NCBI RefSeq assembly: GCF_037975245.1
Contig: NC_092569.1
Location: forward strand, 24,909,168 to 24,973,167
DNA length: 64,000 bases
Source: Apostichopus japonicus
Lineage: Eukaryota > Echinodermata > Holothuroidea > Aspidochirotida > Stichopodidae
Direction of reading: 5' to 3'
Shown in pieces: positions 1 to 10,663 of this stretch (its first letter is position 1; the number at the start of each line of letters is the position of its first letter). The notes beneath the pieces were generated by a model. That model did not search any database. It was given only the letters and a program-made list of their open reading frames with translations, and was not told where the DNA came from. Made by a program: the position numbers and the translations under genes.

Positions 1-174
1 CACCCGCTGTAAAAGATCGGCAAAAGACGTCACCACCGGGGTTCGAACCGGCGATGCAAAAGAGAGCCTCGCTCATCAGCTCTTACAGTGCGCCAAGCCA
101 TCGCGCCACTGTATGGACTGAGATATTAGGCCGATTAACTAATACTTACAGCTCCCTATGCAGGCACCCGCTGT

Positions 175-189
175 AAAAGATCGGCAAAA
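175..189 (-). terminator. Two T4 runs, possible Pol III terminators (representative)
   Basis: On the minus strand, T4 runs occur 14 nt and 25 nt past the B box (plus-strand AAAA at 186-189 and 175-178). Pol III commonly stops at four or more T residues. A third T4 (plus 222-225) lies between the A and B boxes and could stop transcription early, which counts against efficient full-length synthesis. Confidence 0.4.
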
Positions 190-202
190 GACGTCACCAC
201 CG

Positions 203-213
203 GGGTTCGAACC
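203..213 (-). promoter_or_regulatory. B box of a type 2 Pol III promoter (representative)
   Basis: The minus strand reads GGTTCGAACCC, a perfect match to the consensus GGTTCGANNCC bound by TFIIIC in eukaryotic tRNA genes. I saw no substitution inside these 11 bases in any unit I compared, although neighbouring positions vary. The match is part of an inverted repeat, so the core GGTTCGAACC also reads on the plus strand; the A box and downstream T runs favour the minus strand. Confidence 0.7.
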
Positions 214-226
214 GGCGATGCAAAAG

Positions 227-247
227 AGAGCCTCGCTCATCAGCTCT
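227..247 (-). other. Inverted repeat H4: AGAGC/GCTCT, 11-base loop (representative)
   Basis: A 5-bp stem between the D-arm-like and T-arm-like hairpins, where an anticodon or variable arm would lie in a tRNA. Its loop-closing base at 231 is the main C/T variant site, so type B and D units lose one Watson-Crick pair. The LINE target-site duplication corresponds to monomer positions 233-248, covering this loop and the GCTCT arm. Confidence 0.6.
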
Positions 248-277
248 TACAGTGCGCCAAGCCATCGCGCCACTGTA
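248..277 (-). other. Inverted repeat H3: 10-bp stem with one bulge (representative)
   Basis: The arms TACAGTGCGC (248-257) and GCGC-C-ACTGTA (267-277) pair with a single bulged base and a 9-base loop. This is the strongest hairpin in the monomer and includes the D-arm-like stem. It abuts H4 with no gap. Rare units break it: a 9-bp deletion near 43792, and CTGCATGG at 45991, 46155, 47795, 49271 and 49435 (anchors). Confidence 0.8.
262..272 (-). promoter_or_regulatory. A-box-like Pol III promoter element (representative)
   Basis: The minus strand reads TGGCGCGATGG, against the eukaryotic A-box consensus TRGCNNARYGG. The TGGC start and the terminal TGG match; the central AG is transposed to GA. 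It overlaps the D-arm-like stem. A few units carry substitutions here, for example the GCCGCTG units near 26038, 27350 and 28498. It lies 48 nt upstream of the B box, a workable spacing for a type 2 Pol III promoter. Confidence 0.5.
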
Positions 278-287
278 TGGACTGAGA

Positions 288-308
288 TATTAGGCCGATT
301 AACTAATA
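288..308 (-). other. Inverted repeat H2: TATTAG/CTAATA, 9-base loop (representative)
   Basis: A perfect 6-bp inverted repeat in the A+T-rich part of the monomer, outside the tRNA-like block. Together with H1 it covers the section between the downstream T runs of one tRNA-like block and the A box of the next. Single units lose a pair, for example those with ATTAAGCC near 49897 and 50061. Confidence 0.7.
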
Positions 309-309
309 C

Positions 310-340
310 TTACAGCTCCCTATGCAGGCACCCGCTGTAA
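310..340 (-). other. Inverted repeat H1: TTACAGC/GCTGTAA, 17-base loop (representative)
   Basis: A perfect 7-bp inverted repeat spans the junction between anchor-defined units. One base separates it from H2. On the minus strand its 3' arm continues into GTAAGT, a consensus 5' splice-donor string. The GCTCTAAAAG variant family disrupts one central pair without a compensating change. Confidence 0.75.
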
Positions 341-3300
341 AAGATCGGCAAAAGACGCCACCACCGGGGTTCGAACCGGCGATGCAAAAGAGAGTCTCGC
401 TCATCAGCTCTTACAGTGCGCCAAGCCATCGCGCCACTGTATGGACTGAGATATTAGGCCGATTAACTAATACTTACAGCTCCCTATGCAGGCACCCGCT
501 GTAAAAGATCGGCAAAAGACGTCACCACCGGGGTTCGAACCGGCGATGCAAAAGAGAGCCTCGCTCATCAGCTCTTACAGTGCGCCAAGCCATCGCGCCA
601 CTGTATGGACTGAGATATTAGGCCGATTAACTAATACTTACAGCTCCCTATGCAGGCACCCGCTGTAAAAGATCGGCAAAAGACGCCACCACCGGGGTTC
701 GAACCGGCGATGCAAAAGAGAGTCTCGCTCATCAGCTCTTACAGTGCGCCAAGCCATCGCGCCACTGTATGGACTGAGATATTAGGCCGATTAACTAATA
801 CTTACAGCTCCCTATGCAGGCACCCGCTGTAAAAGATCGGCAAAAGACGTCACCACCGGGGTTCGAACCGGCGATGCAAAAGAGAGCCTCGCTCATCAGC
901 TCTTACAGTGCGCCAAGCCATCGCGCCACTGTATGGACTGAGATATTAGGCCGATTAACTAATACTTACAGCTCCCTATGCAGGCACCCGCTGTAAAAGA
1001 TCGGCAAAAGACGTCACCACCGGGGTTCGAACCGGCGATGCAAAAGAGAGCCTCGCTCATCAGCTCTTACAGTGCGCCAAGCCATCGCGCCACTGTATGG
1101 ACTGAGATATTAGGCCGATTAACTAATACTTACAGCTCCCTATGCAGGCACCCGCTGTAAAAGATCGGCAAAAGACGCCACCACCGGGGTTCGAACCGGC
1201 GATGCAAAAGAGAGTCTCGCTCATCAGCTCTTACAGTGCGCCAAGCCATCGCGCCACTGTATGGACTGAGATATTAGGCCGATTAACTAATACTTACAGC
1301 TCCCTATGCAGGCACCCGCTGTAAAAGATCGGCAAAAGACGTCACCACCGGGGTTCGAACCGGCGATGCAAAAGAGAGCCTCGCTCATCAGCTCTTACAG
1401 TGCGCCAAGCCATCGCGCCACTGTATGGACTGAGATATTAGGCCGATTAACTAATACTTACAGCTCCCTATGCAGGCACCCGCTGTTAAAGATCGGCAAA
1501 AGACGCCACCACCGGGGTTCGAACCGGCGATGCAAAAGAGAGTCTCGCTCATCAGCTCTTACAGTGCGCCAAGCCATCGCGCCACTGTATGGACTGAGAT
1601 ATTAGGCCGATTAACTAATACTTACAGCTCCCTATGCAGGCACCCGCTGTAAAAGATCGGCAAAAGACGCCACCACCGGGGTTCGAACCGGCGATGCAAA
1701 AGAGAGCCTCGCTCATCAGCTCTTACAGTGCGCCAAGCCATCGCGCCACTGTATGGACTGAGATATTAGGCCGATTAACTAATACTTACAGCTCCCTATG
1801 CAGGCACCCGCTGTAAAAGATCGGCAAAAGACGTCACCACCGGGGTTCGAACCGGCGATGCAAAAGAGAGTCTCGCTCATCAGCTCTTACAGTGCGCCAA
1901 GCCATCGCGCCACTGTATGGACTGAGATATTAGGCCGATTAACTAATACTTACAGCTCCCTATGCAGGCACCCGCTGTAAAAGATCGGCAAAAGACGCCA
2001 CCACCGGGGTTCGAACCGGCGATGCAAAAGAGAGTCTCGCTCATCAGCTCTTACAGTGCGCCAAGCCATCGCGCCACTGTATGGACTGAGATATTAGGCC
2101 GATTAACTAATACTTACAGCTCCCTATGCAGGCACCCGCTGTAAAAGATCGGCAAAAGACGCCACCACCGGGGTTCGAACCGGCGATGCAAAAGAGAGCC
2201 TCGCTCATCAGCTCTTACAGTGCGCCAAGCCATCGCGCCACTGTATGGACTGAGATATTAGGCCGATTAACTAATACTTACAGCTCCCTATGCAGGCACC
2301 CGCTGTAAAAGATCGGCAAAAGACGTCACCACCGGGGTTCGAACCGGCGATGCAAAAGAGAGCCTCGCTCATCAGCTCTTACAGTGCGCCAAGCCATCGC
2401 GCCACTGTATGGACTGAGATATTAGGCCGATTAACTAATACTTACAGCTCCCTATGCAGGCACCCGCTGTAAAAGATCGGCAAAAGACGCCACCACCGGG
2501 GTTCGAACCGGCGATGCAAAAGAGAGTCTCGCTCATCAGCTCTTACAGTGCGCCAAGCCATCGCGCCACTGTATGGACTGAGATATTAGGCCGATTAACT
2601 AATACTTACAGCTCCCTATGCAGGCACCCGCTGTAAAAGATCGGCAAAAGACGTCACCACCGGGGTTCGAACCGGCGATGCAAAAGAGAGCCTCGCTCAT
2701 CAGCTCTTACAGTGCGCCAAGCCATCGCGCCACTGTATGGACTGAGATATTAGGCCGATTAACTAATACTTACAGCTCCCTATGCAGGCACCCGCTGTAC
2801 AAGATCGGCAAAAGACGTCACCACCGGGGTTCGAACCGGCGATGCAAAAGAGAGCCTCGCTCATCAGCTCTTACAGTGCGCCAAGCCATCGCGCCACTGT
2901 ATGGACTGAGATATTAGGCCGATTAACTAATACTTACAGCTCCCTATGCAGGCACCCGCTGTAAAAGATCGGCAAAAGACGTCACCACCGGGGTTCGAAC
3001 CGGCGATGCAAAAGAGAGCCTCGCTCATCAGCTCTTACAGTGCGCCAAGCCATCGCGCCACTGTATGGACTGAGATATTAGGCCGATTAACTAATACTTA
3101 CAGCTCCCTATGCAGGCACCCGCTGTAAAAGATCGGCAAAAGACGCCACCACCGGGGTTCGAACCGGCGATGCAAAAGAGAGTCTCGCTCATCAGCTCTT
3201 ACAGTGCGCCAAGCCATCGCGCCACTGTATGGACTGAGATATTAGGCCGATTAACTAATACTTACAGCTCCCTATGCAGGCACCCGCTGTAAAAGATCGG

Positions 3301-6300
3301 CAAAAGACGTCACCACCGGGGTTCGAACCGGCGATGCAAAAGAGAGCCTCGCTCATCAGCTCTTACAGTGCGCCAAGCCATCGCGCCACTGTATGGACTG
3401 AGATATTAGGCCGATTAACTAATACTTACAGCTCCCTATGCAGGCACCCGCTGTAAAAGATCGGCAAAAGACGCCACCACCGGGGTTCGAACCGGCGATG
3501 CAAAAGAGAGTCTCGCTCATCAGCTCTTACAGTGCGCCAAGCCATCGCGCCACTGTATGGACTGAGATATTAGGCCGATTAACTAATACTTACAGCTCCC
3601 TATGCAGGCACCCGCTGTAAAAGATCGGCAAAAGACGTCACCACCGGGGTTCGAACCGGCGATGCAAAAGAGAGTCTCGCTCATCAGCTCTTACAGTGCG
3701 CCAAGCCATCGCGCCACTGTATGGACTGAGATATTAGGCCGATTAACTAATACTTACAGCTCCCTATGCAGGCACCCGCTGTAAAAGATCGGCAAAAGAC
3801 GTCACCACCGGGGTTCGAACCGGCGATGCAAAAGAGAGCCTCGCTCATCAGCTCTTACAGTGCGCCAAGCCATCGCGCCACTGTATGGACTGAGATATTA
3901 GGCCGATTAACTAATACTTACAGCTCCCTATGCAGGCACCCGCTGTAAAAGATCGGCAAAAGACGCCACCACCGGGGTTCGAACCGGCGATGCAAAAGAG
4001 AGTCTCGCTCATCAGCTCTTACAGTGCGCCAAGCCATCGCGCCACTGTATGGACTGAGATATTAGGCCGATTAACTAATACTTACAGCTCCCTATGCAGG
4101 CACCCGCTGTAAAAGATCGGCAAAAGACGTCACCACCGGGGTTCGAACCGGCGATGCAAAAGAGAGCCTCGCTCATCAGCTCTTACAGTGCGCCAAGCCA
4201 TCGCGCCACTGTATGGACTGAGATATTAGGCCGATTAACTAATACTTACAGCTCCCTATGCAGGCACCCGCTGTAAAAGATCGGCAAAAGACGTCACCAC
4301 CGGGGTTCGAACCGGCGATGCAAAAGAGAGCCTCGCTCATCAGCTCTTACAGTGCGCCAAGCCATCGCGCCACTGTATGGACTGAGATATTAGGCCGATT
4401 AACTAATACTTACAGCTCCCTATGCAGGCACCCGCTGTAAAAGATCGGCAAAAGACGTCACCACCGGGGTTCGAACCGGCGATGCAAAAGAGAGCCTCGC
4501 TCATCAGCTCTTACAGTGCGCCAAGCCATCGCGCCACTGTATGGACTGAGATATTAGGCCGATTAACTAATACTTACAGCTCCCTATGCAGGCACCCGCT
4601 GTAAAAGATCGGCAAAAGACGCCACCACCGGGGTTCGAACCGGCGATGCAAAAGAGAGTCTCGCTCATCAGCTCTTACAGTGCGCCAAGCCATCGCGCCA
4701 CTGTATGGACTGAGATATTAGGCCGATTAACTAATACTTACAGCTCCCTATGCAGGCACCCGCTGTAAAAGATCGGCAAAAGACGTCACCACCGGGGTTC
4801 GAACCGGCGATGCAAAAGAGAGCCTCGCTCATCAGCTCTTACAGTGCGCCAAGCCATCGCGCCACTGTATGGACTGAGATATTAGGCCGATTAACTAATA
4901 CTTACAGCTCCCTATGCAGGCACCCGCTGTAAAAGATCGGCAAAAGACGTCACCACCGGGGTTCGAACCGGCGATGCAAAAGAGAGCCTCGCTCATCAGC
5001 TCTTACAGTGCGCCAAGCCATCGCGCCACTGTATGGACTGAGATATTAGGCCGATTAACTAATACTTACAGCTCCTTATGCAGGCACCCGCTGTAAAAGA
5101 TCGGCAAAAGACGCCACCACCGGGGTTCGAACCGGCGATGCAAAAGAGAGTCTCGCTCATCAGCTCTTACAGTGCGCCAAGCCATCGCGCCACTGTATGG
5201 ACTGAGATATTAGGCCGATTAACTAATACTTACAGCTCCCTATGCAGGCACCCGCTGTAAAAGATCGGCAAAAGACGTCACCACCGGGGTTCGAACCGGC
5301 GATGCAAAAGAGAGCCTCGCTCATCAGCTCTTACAGTGCGCCAAGCCATCGCGCCACTGTATGGACTGAGATATTAGGCCGATTAACTAATACTTACAGC
5401 TCCCTATGCAGGCACCCGCTGTAAAAGATCGGCAAAAGACGTCACCACCGGGGTTCGAACCGGCGATGCAAAAGAGAGCCTCGCTCATCAGCTCTTACAG
5501 TGCGCCAAGCCATCGCGCCACTGTATGGACTGAGATATTAGGCCGATTAACTAATACTTACAGCTCCCTATGCAGGCACCCGCTGTAAAAGATCGGCAAA
5601 AGACGCCACCACCGGGGTTCGAACCGGCGATGCAAAAGAGAGTCTCGCTCATCAGCTCTTACAGTGCGCCAAGCCATCGCGCCACTGTATGGACTGAGAT
5701 ATTAGGCCGATTAACTAATACTTACAGCTCCCTATGCAGGCACCCGCTGTAAAAGATCGGCAAAAGACGTCACCACCGGGGTTCGAACCGGCGATGCAAA
5801 AGAGAGCCTCGCTCATCAGCTCTTACAGTGCGCCAAGCCATCGCGCCACTGTATGGACTGAGATATTAGGCCGATTAACTAATACTTACAGCTCCCTATG
5901 CAGGCACCCGCTGTAAAAGATCGGCAAAAGACGCCACCACCGGGGTTCGAACCGGCGATGCAAAAGAGAGCCTCGCTCATCAGCTCTTACAGTGCGCCAA
6001 GCCATCGCGCCACTGTATGGACTGAGATATTAGGCCGATTAACTAATACTTACAGCTCCCTATGCAGGCACCCGCTGTAAAAGATCGGCAAAAGACGCCA
6101 CCACCGGGGTTCGAACCGGCGATGCAAAAGAGAGTCTCGCTCATCAGCTCTTACAGTGCGCCAAGCCATCGCGCCACTGTATGGACTGAGATATTGGGCC
6201 GATTAACTAATACTTACAGCTCCCTATGCAGGCACCCGCTGTAAAAGATCGGCAAAAGACGTCACCACCGGGGTTCGAACCGGCGATGCAAAAGAGAGCC

Positions 6301-7865
6301 TCGCTCATCAGCTCTTACAGTGCGCCAAGCCATCGCGCCACTGTATGGACTGAGATATTAGGCCGATTAACTAATACTTACAGCTCCCTATGCAGGCACC
6401 CGCTGTAAAAGATCGGCAAAAGACGTCACCACCGGGGTTCGAACCGGCGATGCAAAAGAGAGCCTCGCTCATCAGCTCTTACAGTGCGCCAAGCCATCGC
6501 GCCACTGTATGGACTGAGATATTAGGCCGATTAACTAATACTTACAGCTCCCTATGCAGGCACCCGCTGTAAAAGATCGGCAAAAGACGCCACCACCGGG
6601 GTTCGAACCGGCGATGCAAAAGAGAGTCTCGCTCATCAGCTCTTACAGTGCGCCAAGCCATCGCGCCACTGTATGGACTGAGATATTAGGCCGATTAACT
6701 AATACTTACAGCTCCCTATGCAGGCACCCGCTGTAAAAGATCGGCAAAAGACGTCACCACCGGGGTTCGAACCGGCGATGCAAAATAGAGCCTCGCTCAT
6801 CAGCTCTTACAGTGCGCCAAGCCATCGCGCCACTGTATGGACTGAGATATTAGGCCGATTAACTAATACTTACAGCTCCCTATGCAGGCACCCGCTGTAA
6901 AAGATCGGCAAAAGACGCCACCACCGGGGTTCGAACCGGCGATGCAAAAGAGAGTCTCGCTCATCAGCTCTTACAGTGCGCCAAGCCATCGCGCCACTGT
7001 ATGGACTGAGATATTAGGCCGATTAACTAATACTTACAGCTCCCTATGCAGGCACCCGCTGTAAAAGATCGGCAAAAGACGTCACCACCGGGGTTCGAAC
7101 CGGCGATGCAAAAGAGAGCCTCGCTCATCAGCTCTTACAGTGCGCCAAGCCATCGCGCCACTGTATGGACTGAGATATTAGGCCGATTAACTAATACTTA
7201 CAGCTCCCTATGCAGGCACCCGCTGTAAAAGATCGGCAAAAGACGCCACCACCGGGGTTCGAACCGGCGATGCAAAAGAGAGTCTCGCTCATCAGCTCTT
7301 ACAGTGCGCCAAGCCATCGCGCCACTGTATGGACTGAGATATTAGGCCGATTAACTAATACTTACAGCTACCTATGCAGGCACCCGCTGTAAAAGATCGG
7401 CAAAAGACGTCACCACCGGGGTTCGAACCGGCGATGCAAAAGAGAGCCTCGCTCATCAGCTCTTACAGTGCGCCAAGCCATCGCGCCACTGTATGGACTG
7501 AGATATTAGGCCGATTAACTAATACTTACAGCTCCCTATGCAGGCACCCGCTGTAAAAGATCGGCAAAAGACGTCACCACCGGGGTTCGAACCGGCGATG
7601 CAAAAGAGAGCCTCGCTCATCAGCTCTTACAGTGCGCCAAGCCATCGCGCCACTGTATGGACTGAGATATTAGGCCGATTAACTAATACTTACAGCTCCC
7701 TATGCAGGCACCCGCTGTAAAAGATCGGCAAAAGACGCCACCACCGGGGTTCGAACCGGCGATGCAAAAGAGAGTCTCGCTCATCAGCTCTTACAGTGCG
7801 CCAAGCCATCGCGCCACTGTATGGACTGAGATATTAGGCCGATTAACTAATACTTACAGCTCCCT

Positions 7866-9177
7866 ATGCAGGCACCCGCTGTAAAAGATCGGCAAAAGAC
7901 GTCACCACCGGGGTTCGAACCGGCGATGCAAAAGAGAGCCTCGCTCATCAGCTCTTACAGTGCGCCAAGCCATCGCGCCACTGTATGGACTGAGATATTA
8001 GGCCGATTAACTAATACTTACAGCTCCCTATGCAGGCACCCGCTGTAAAAGATCGGCAAAAGACGCCACCACCGGGGTTCGAACCGGCGATGCAAAAGAG
8101 AGTCTCGCTCATCAGCTCTTACAGTGCGCCAAGCCATCGCGCCACTGTATGGACTGAGATATTAGGCCGATTAACTAATACTTACAGCTCCCTATGCAGG
8201 CACCCGCTGTAAAAGATCGGCAAAAGACGTCACCACCGGGGTTCGAACCGGCGATGCAAAAGAGAGCCTCGCTCATCAGCTCTTACAGTGCGCCAAGCCA
8301 TCGCGCCACTGTATGGACTGAGATATTAGGCCGAATAACTAATACTTACAGCTCCCTATGCAGGCACCCGCTGTAAAAGATCGGCAAAAGACGCCACCAC
8401 CGGGGTTCGAACCGGCGATGCAAAAGAGAGTCTCGCTCATCAGCTCTTACAGTGCGCCAAGCCATCGCGCCACTGTATGGACTGAGATATTAGGCCGATT
8501 AACTAATACTTACAGCTCCCTATGCAGGCACCCGCTGTAAAAGATCGGCAAAAGACGTCACCACCGGGGTTCGAACCGGCGATGCAAAAGAGAGCCTCGC
8601 TCATCAGCTCTTACAGTGCGCCAAGCCATCGCGCCACTGTATGGACTGAGATATTAGGCCGATTAACTAATACTTACAGCTCCCTATGCAGGCACCCGCT
8701 GTAAAAGATCGGCAAAAGACGCCACCACCGGGGTTCGAACCGGCGATGCAAAAGAGAGTCTCGCTCATCAGCTCTTACAGTGCGCCAAGCCATCGCGCCA
8801 CTGTATGGACTGAGATATTAGGCCGATTAACTAATACTTACAGCTCCCTATGCAGGCACCCGCTGTAAAAGATCGGCAAAAGACGTCACCACCGGGGTTC
8901 GAACCGGCGATGCAAAAGAGAGCCTCGCTCATCAGCTCTTACAGTGCGCCAAGCCATCGCGCCACTGTATGGACTGAGATATTAGGCCGATTAACTAATA
9001 CTTACAGCTCCCTATGCAGGCACCCGCTGTAAAAGATCGGCAAAAGACGCCACCACCGGGGTTCGAACCGGCGATGCAAAAGAGAGTCTCGCTCATCAGC
9101 TCTTACAGTGCGCCAAGCCATCGCGCCACTGTATGGACTGAGATATTAGGCCGATTAACTAATACTTACAGCTCCCT
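7866..9177. repeat. Alternating A/B dimer block (328-bp higher-order repeat)
   Basis: Units with anchors 7866, 8194, 8522 and 8850 are type A (GACGTC, GAGAGCC). Units at 8030, 8358, 8686 and 9014 are type B (GACGCC, GAGAGTC). The strict alternation gives four 328-bp dimers in a row. Similar alternation appears at 158-813 and 6554-7537, broken by extra A units. Confidence 0.85.
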
Positions 9178-10489
9178 ATGCAGGCACCCGCTGTAAAAGA
9201 TCGGCAAAAGACGTCACCACCGGGGTTCGAACCGGCGATGCAAAAGAGAGCCTCGCTCATCAGCTCTTACAGTGCGCCAAGCCATCGCGCCACTGTATGG
9301 ACTGAGATATTAGGCCGATTAACTAATACTTACAGCTCCCTATGCAGGCACCCGCTGTAAAAGATCGGCAAAAGACGTCACCACCGGGGTTCGAACCGGC
9401 GATGCAAAAGAGAGCCTCGCTCATCAGCTCTTACAGTGCGCCAAGCCATCGCGCCACTGTATGGACTGAGATATTAGGCCGATTAACTAATACTTACAGC
9501 TCCCTATGCAGGCACCCGCTGTAAAAGATCGGCAAAAGACGTCACCACCGGGGTTCGAACCGGCGATGCAAAAGAGAGTCTCGCTCATCAGCTCTTACAG
9601 TGCGCCAAGCCATCGCGCCACTGTATGGACTGAGATATTAGGCCGATTAACTAATACTTACAGCTCCCTATGCAGGCACCCGCTGTAAAAGATCGGCAAA
9701 AGACGTCACCACCGGGGTTCGAACCGGCGATGCAAAAGAGAGCCTCGCTCATCAGCTCTTACAGTGCGCCAAGCCATCGCGCCACTGTATGGACTGAGAT
9801 ATTAGGCCGATTAACTAATACTTACAGCTCCCTATGCAGGCACCCGCTGTAAAAGATCGGCAAAAGACGCCACCACCGGGGTTCGAACCGGCGATGCAAA
9901 AGAGAGTCTCGCTCATCAGCTCTTACAGTGCGCCAAGCCATCGCGCCACTGTATGGACTGAGATATTAGGCCGATTAACTAATACTTACAGCTCCCTATG
10001 CAGGCACCCGCTGTAAAAGATCGGCAAAAGACGTCACCACCGGGGTTCGAACCGGCGATGCAAAAGAGAGCCTCGCTCATCAGCTCTTACAGTGCGCCAA
10101 GCCATCGCGCCACTGTATGGACTGAGATATTAGGCCGATTAACTAATACTTACAGCTCCCTATGCAGGCACCCGCTGTAAAAGATCGGCAAAAGACGTCA
10201 CCACCGGGGTTCGAACCGGCGATGCAAAAGAGAGCCTCGCTCATCAGCTCTTACAGTGCGCCAAGCCATCGCGCCACTGTATGGACTGAGATATTAGGCC
10301 GATTAACTAATACTTACAGCTCCCTATGCAGGCACCCGCTGTAAAAGATCGGCAAAAGACGTCACCACCGGGGTTCGAACCGGCGATGCAAAAGAGAGCC
10401 TCGCTCATCAGCTCTTACAGTGCGCCAAGCCATCGCGCCACTGTATGGACTGAGATATTAGGCCGATTAACTAATACTTACAGCTCCCT

Positions 10490-10663
10490 ATGCAGGCACC
10501 CGCTGTAAAAGATCGGCAAAAGACGCCACCACCGGGGTTCGAACCGGCGATGCAAAAGAGAGCCTCGCTCATCAGCGCCCATCAGCTCTTACAGTGCGCC
10601 AAGCCATCGCGCCACTGTATGGACTGAGATATTAGGCCGATTAACTAATACTTACAGCTCCCT
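10490..10663. repeat. 174-bp monomer with 10-bp tandem duplication (first instance)
   Basis: GCTCATCAGC (10567-10576) is followed by GCCCATCAGC (10577-10586), a 10-bp tandem duplication with one T-to-C change. It enlarges the H4 region and shifts the array phase by 10 bp. The unit is otherwise type C. Confidence 0.95.

Larger units (their letters stand above)
186..277 (-). ncRNA. tRNA-like / SINE-head-like Pol III unit (representative; repeated in almost every monomer)
   Basis: Coordinates are for the first complete monomer; equivalents recur every 164 bp. Read on the minus strand, the block starts with a D-arm-like hairpin (stem GCGC/GCGC, loop GATGGCTTG, plus positions 254-270). A spacer of 37 nt follows, then a T-arm-like hairpin (GCCGG/CCGGT around TTCGAACC, 199-216), then a T4 run. 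The D-arm closely resembles the GCGC-AGTGGNTTA-GCGC form common in tRNAs and tRNA-derived SINEs. The T loop has one extra base, or equivalently two mismatches in a standard 7-base loop. No 7-bp acceptor stem and no convincing anticodon arm can be drawn. I infer a degenerate tRNA or SINE head amplified as a satellite. Transcription is not demonstrated. The spacer is long enough for a class II (Leu/Ser-like) ancestor, but this is weak. Confidence 0.6.

Noticed and set aside
203-219. CENP-B box
   Set aside because: TTCG followed by a G/C-rich tract is superficially similar, but the required A and CGGG positions do not match on either strand.
227-245. Hammerhead ribozyme (minus-strand CTGATGAG in each unit)
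   Set aside because: The CUGAUGA box is present, but no GAAA box follows at the required place and no three-stem fold with a cleavage triplet can be drawn.
186-283. Functional canonical tRNA gene
   Set aside because: No acceptor stem pairs around the block, the anticodon arm cannot be identified, and the T arm needs an extra loop base. A tRNA-derived repeat fits better.
295-316. Plus-strand branch point and 3' splice site (TTAACTAAT...TTACAG)
   Set aside because: It resembles an acceptor but has no pyrimidine tract and no associated exon. The reverse-strand donor string is reported separately as speculative.
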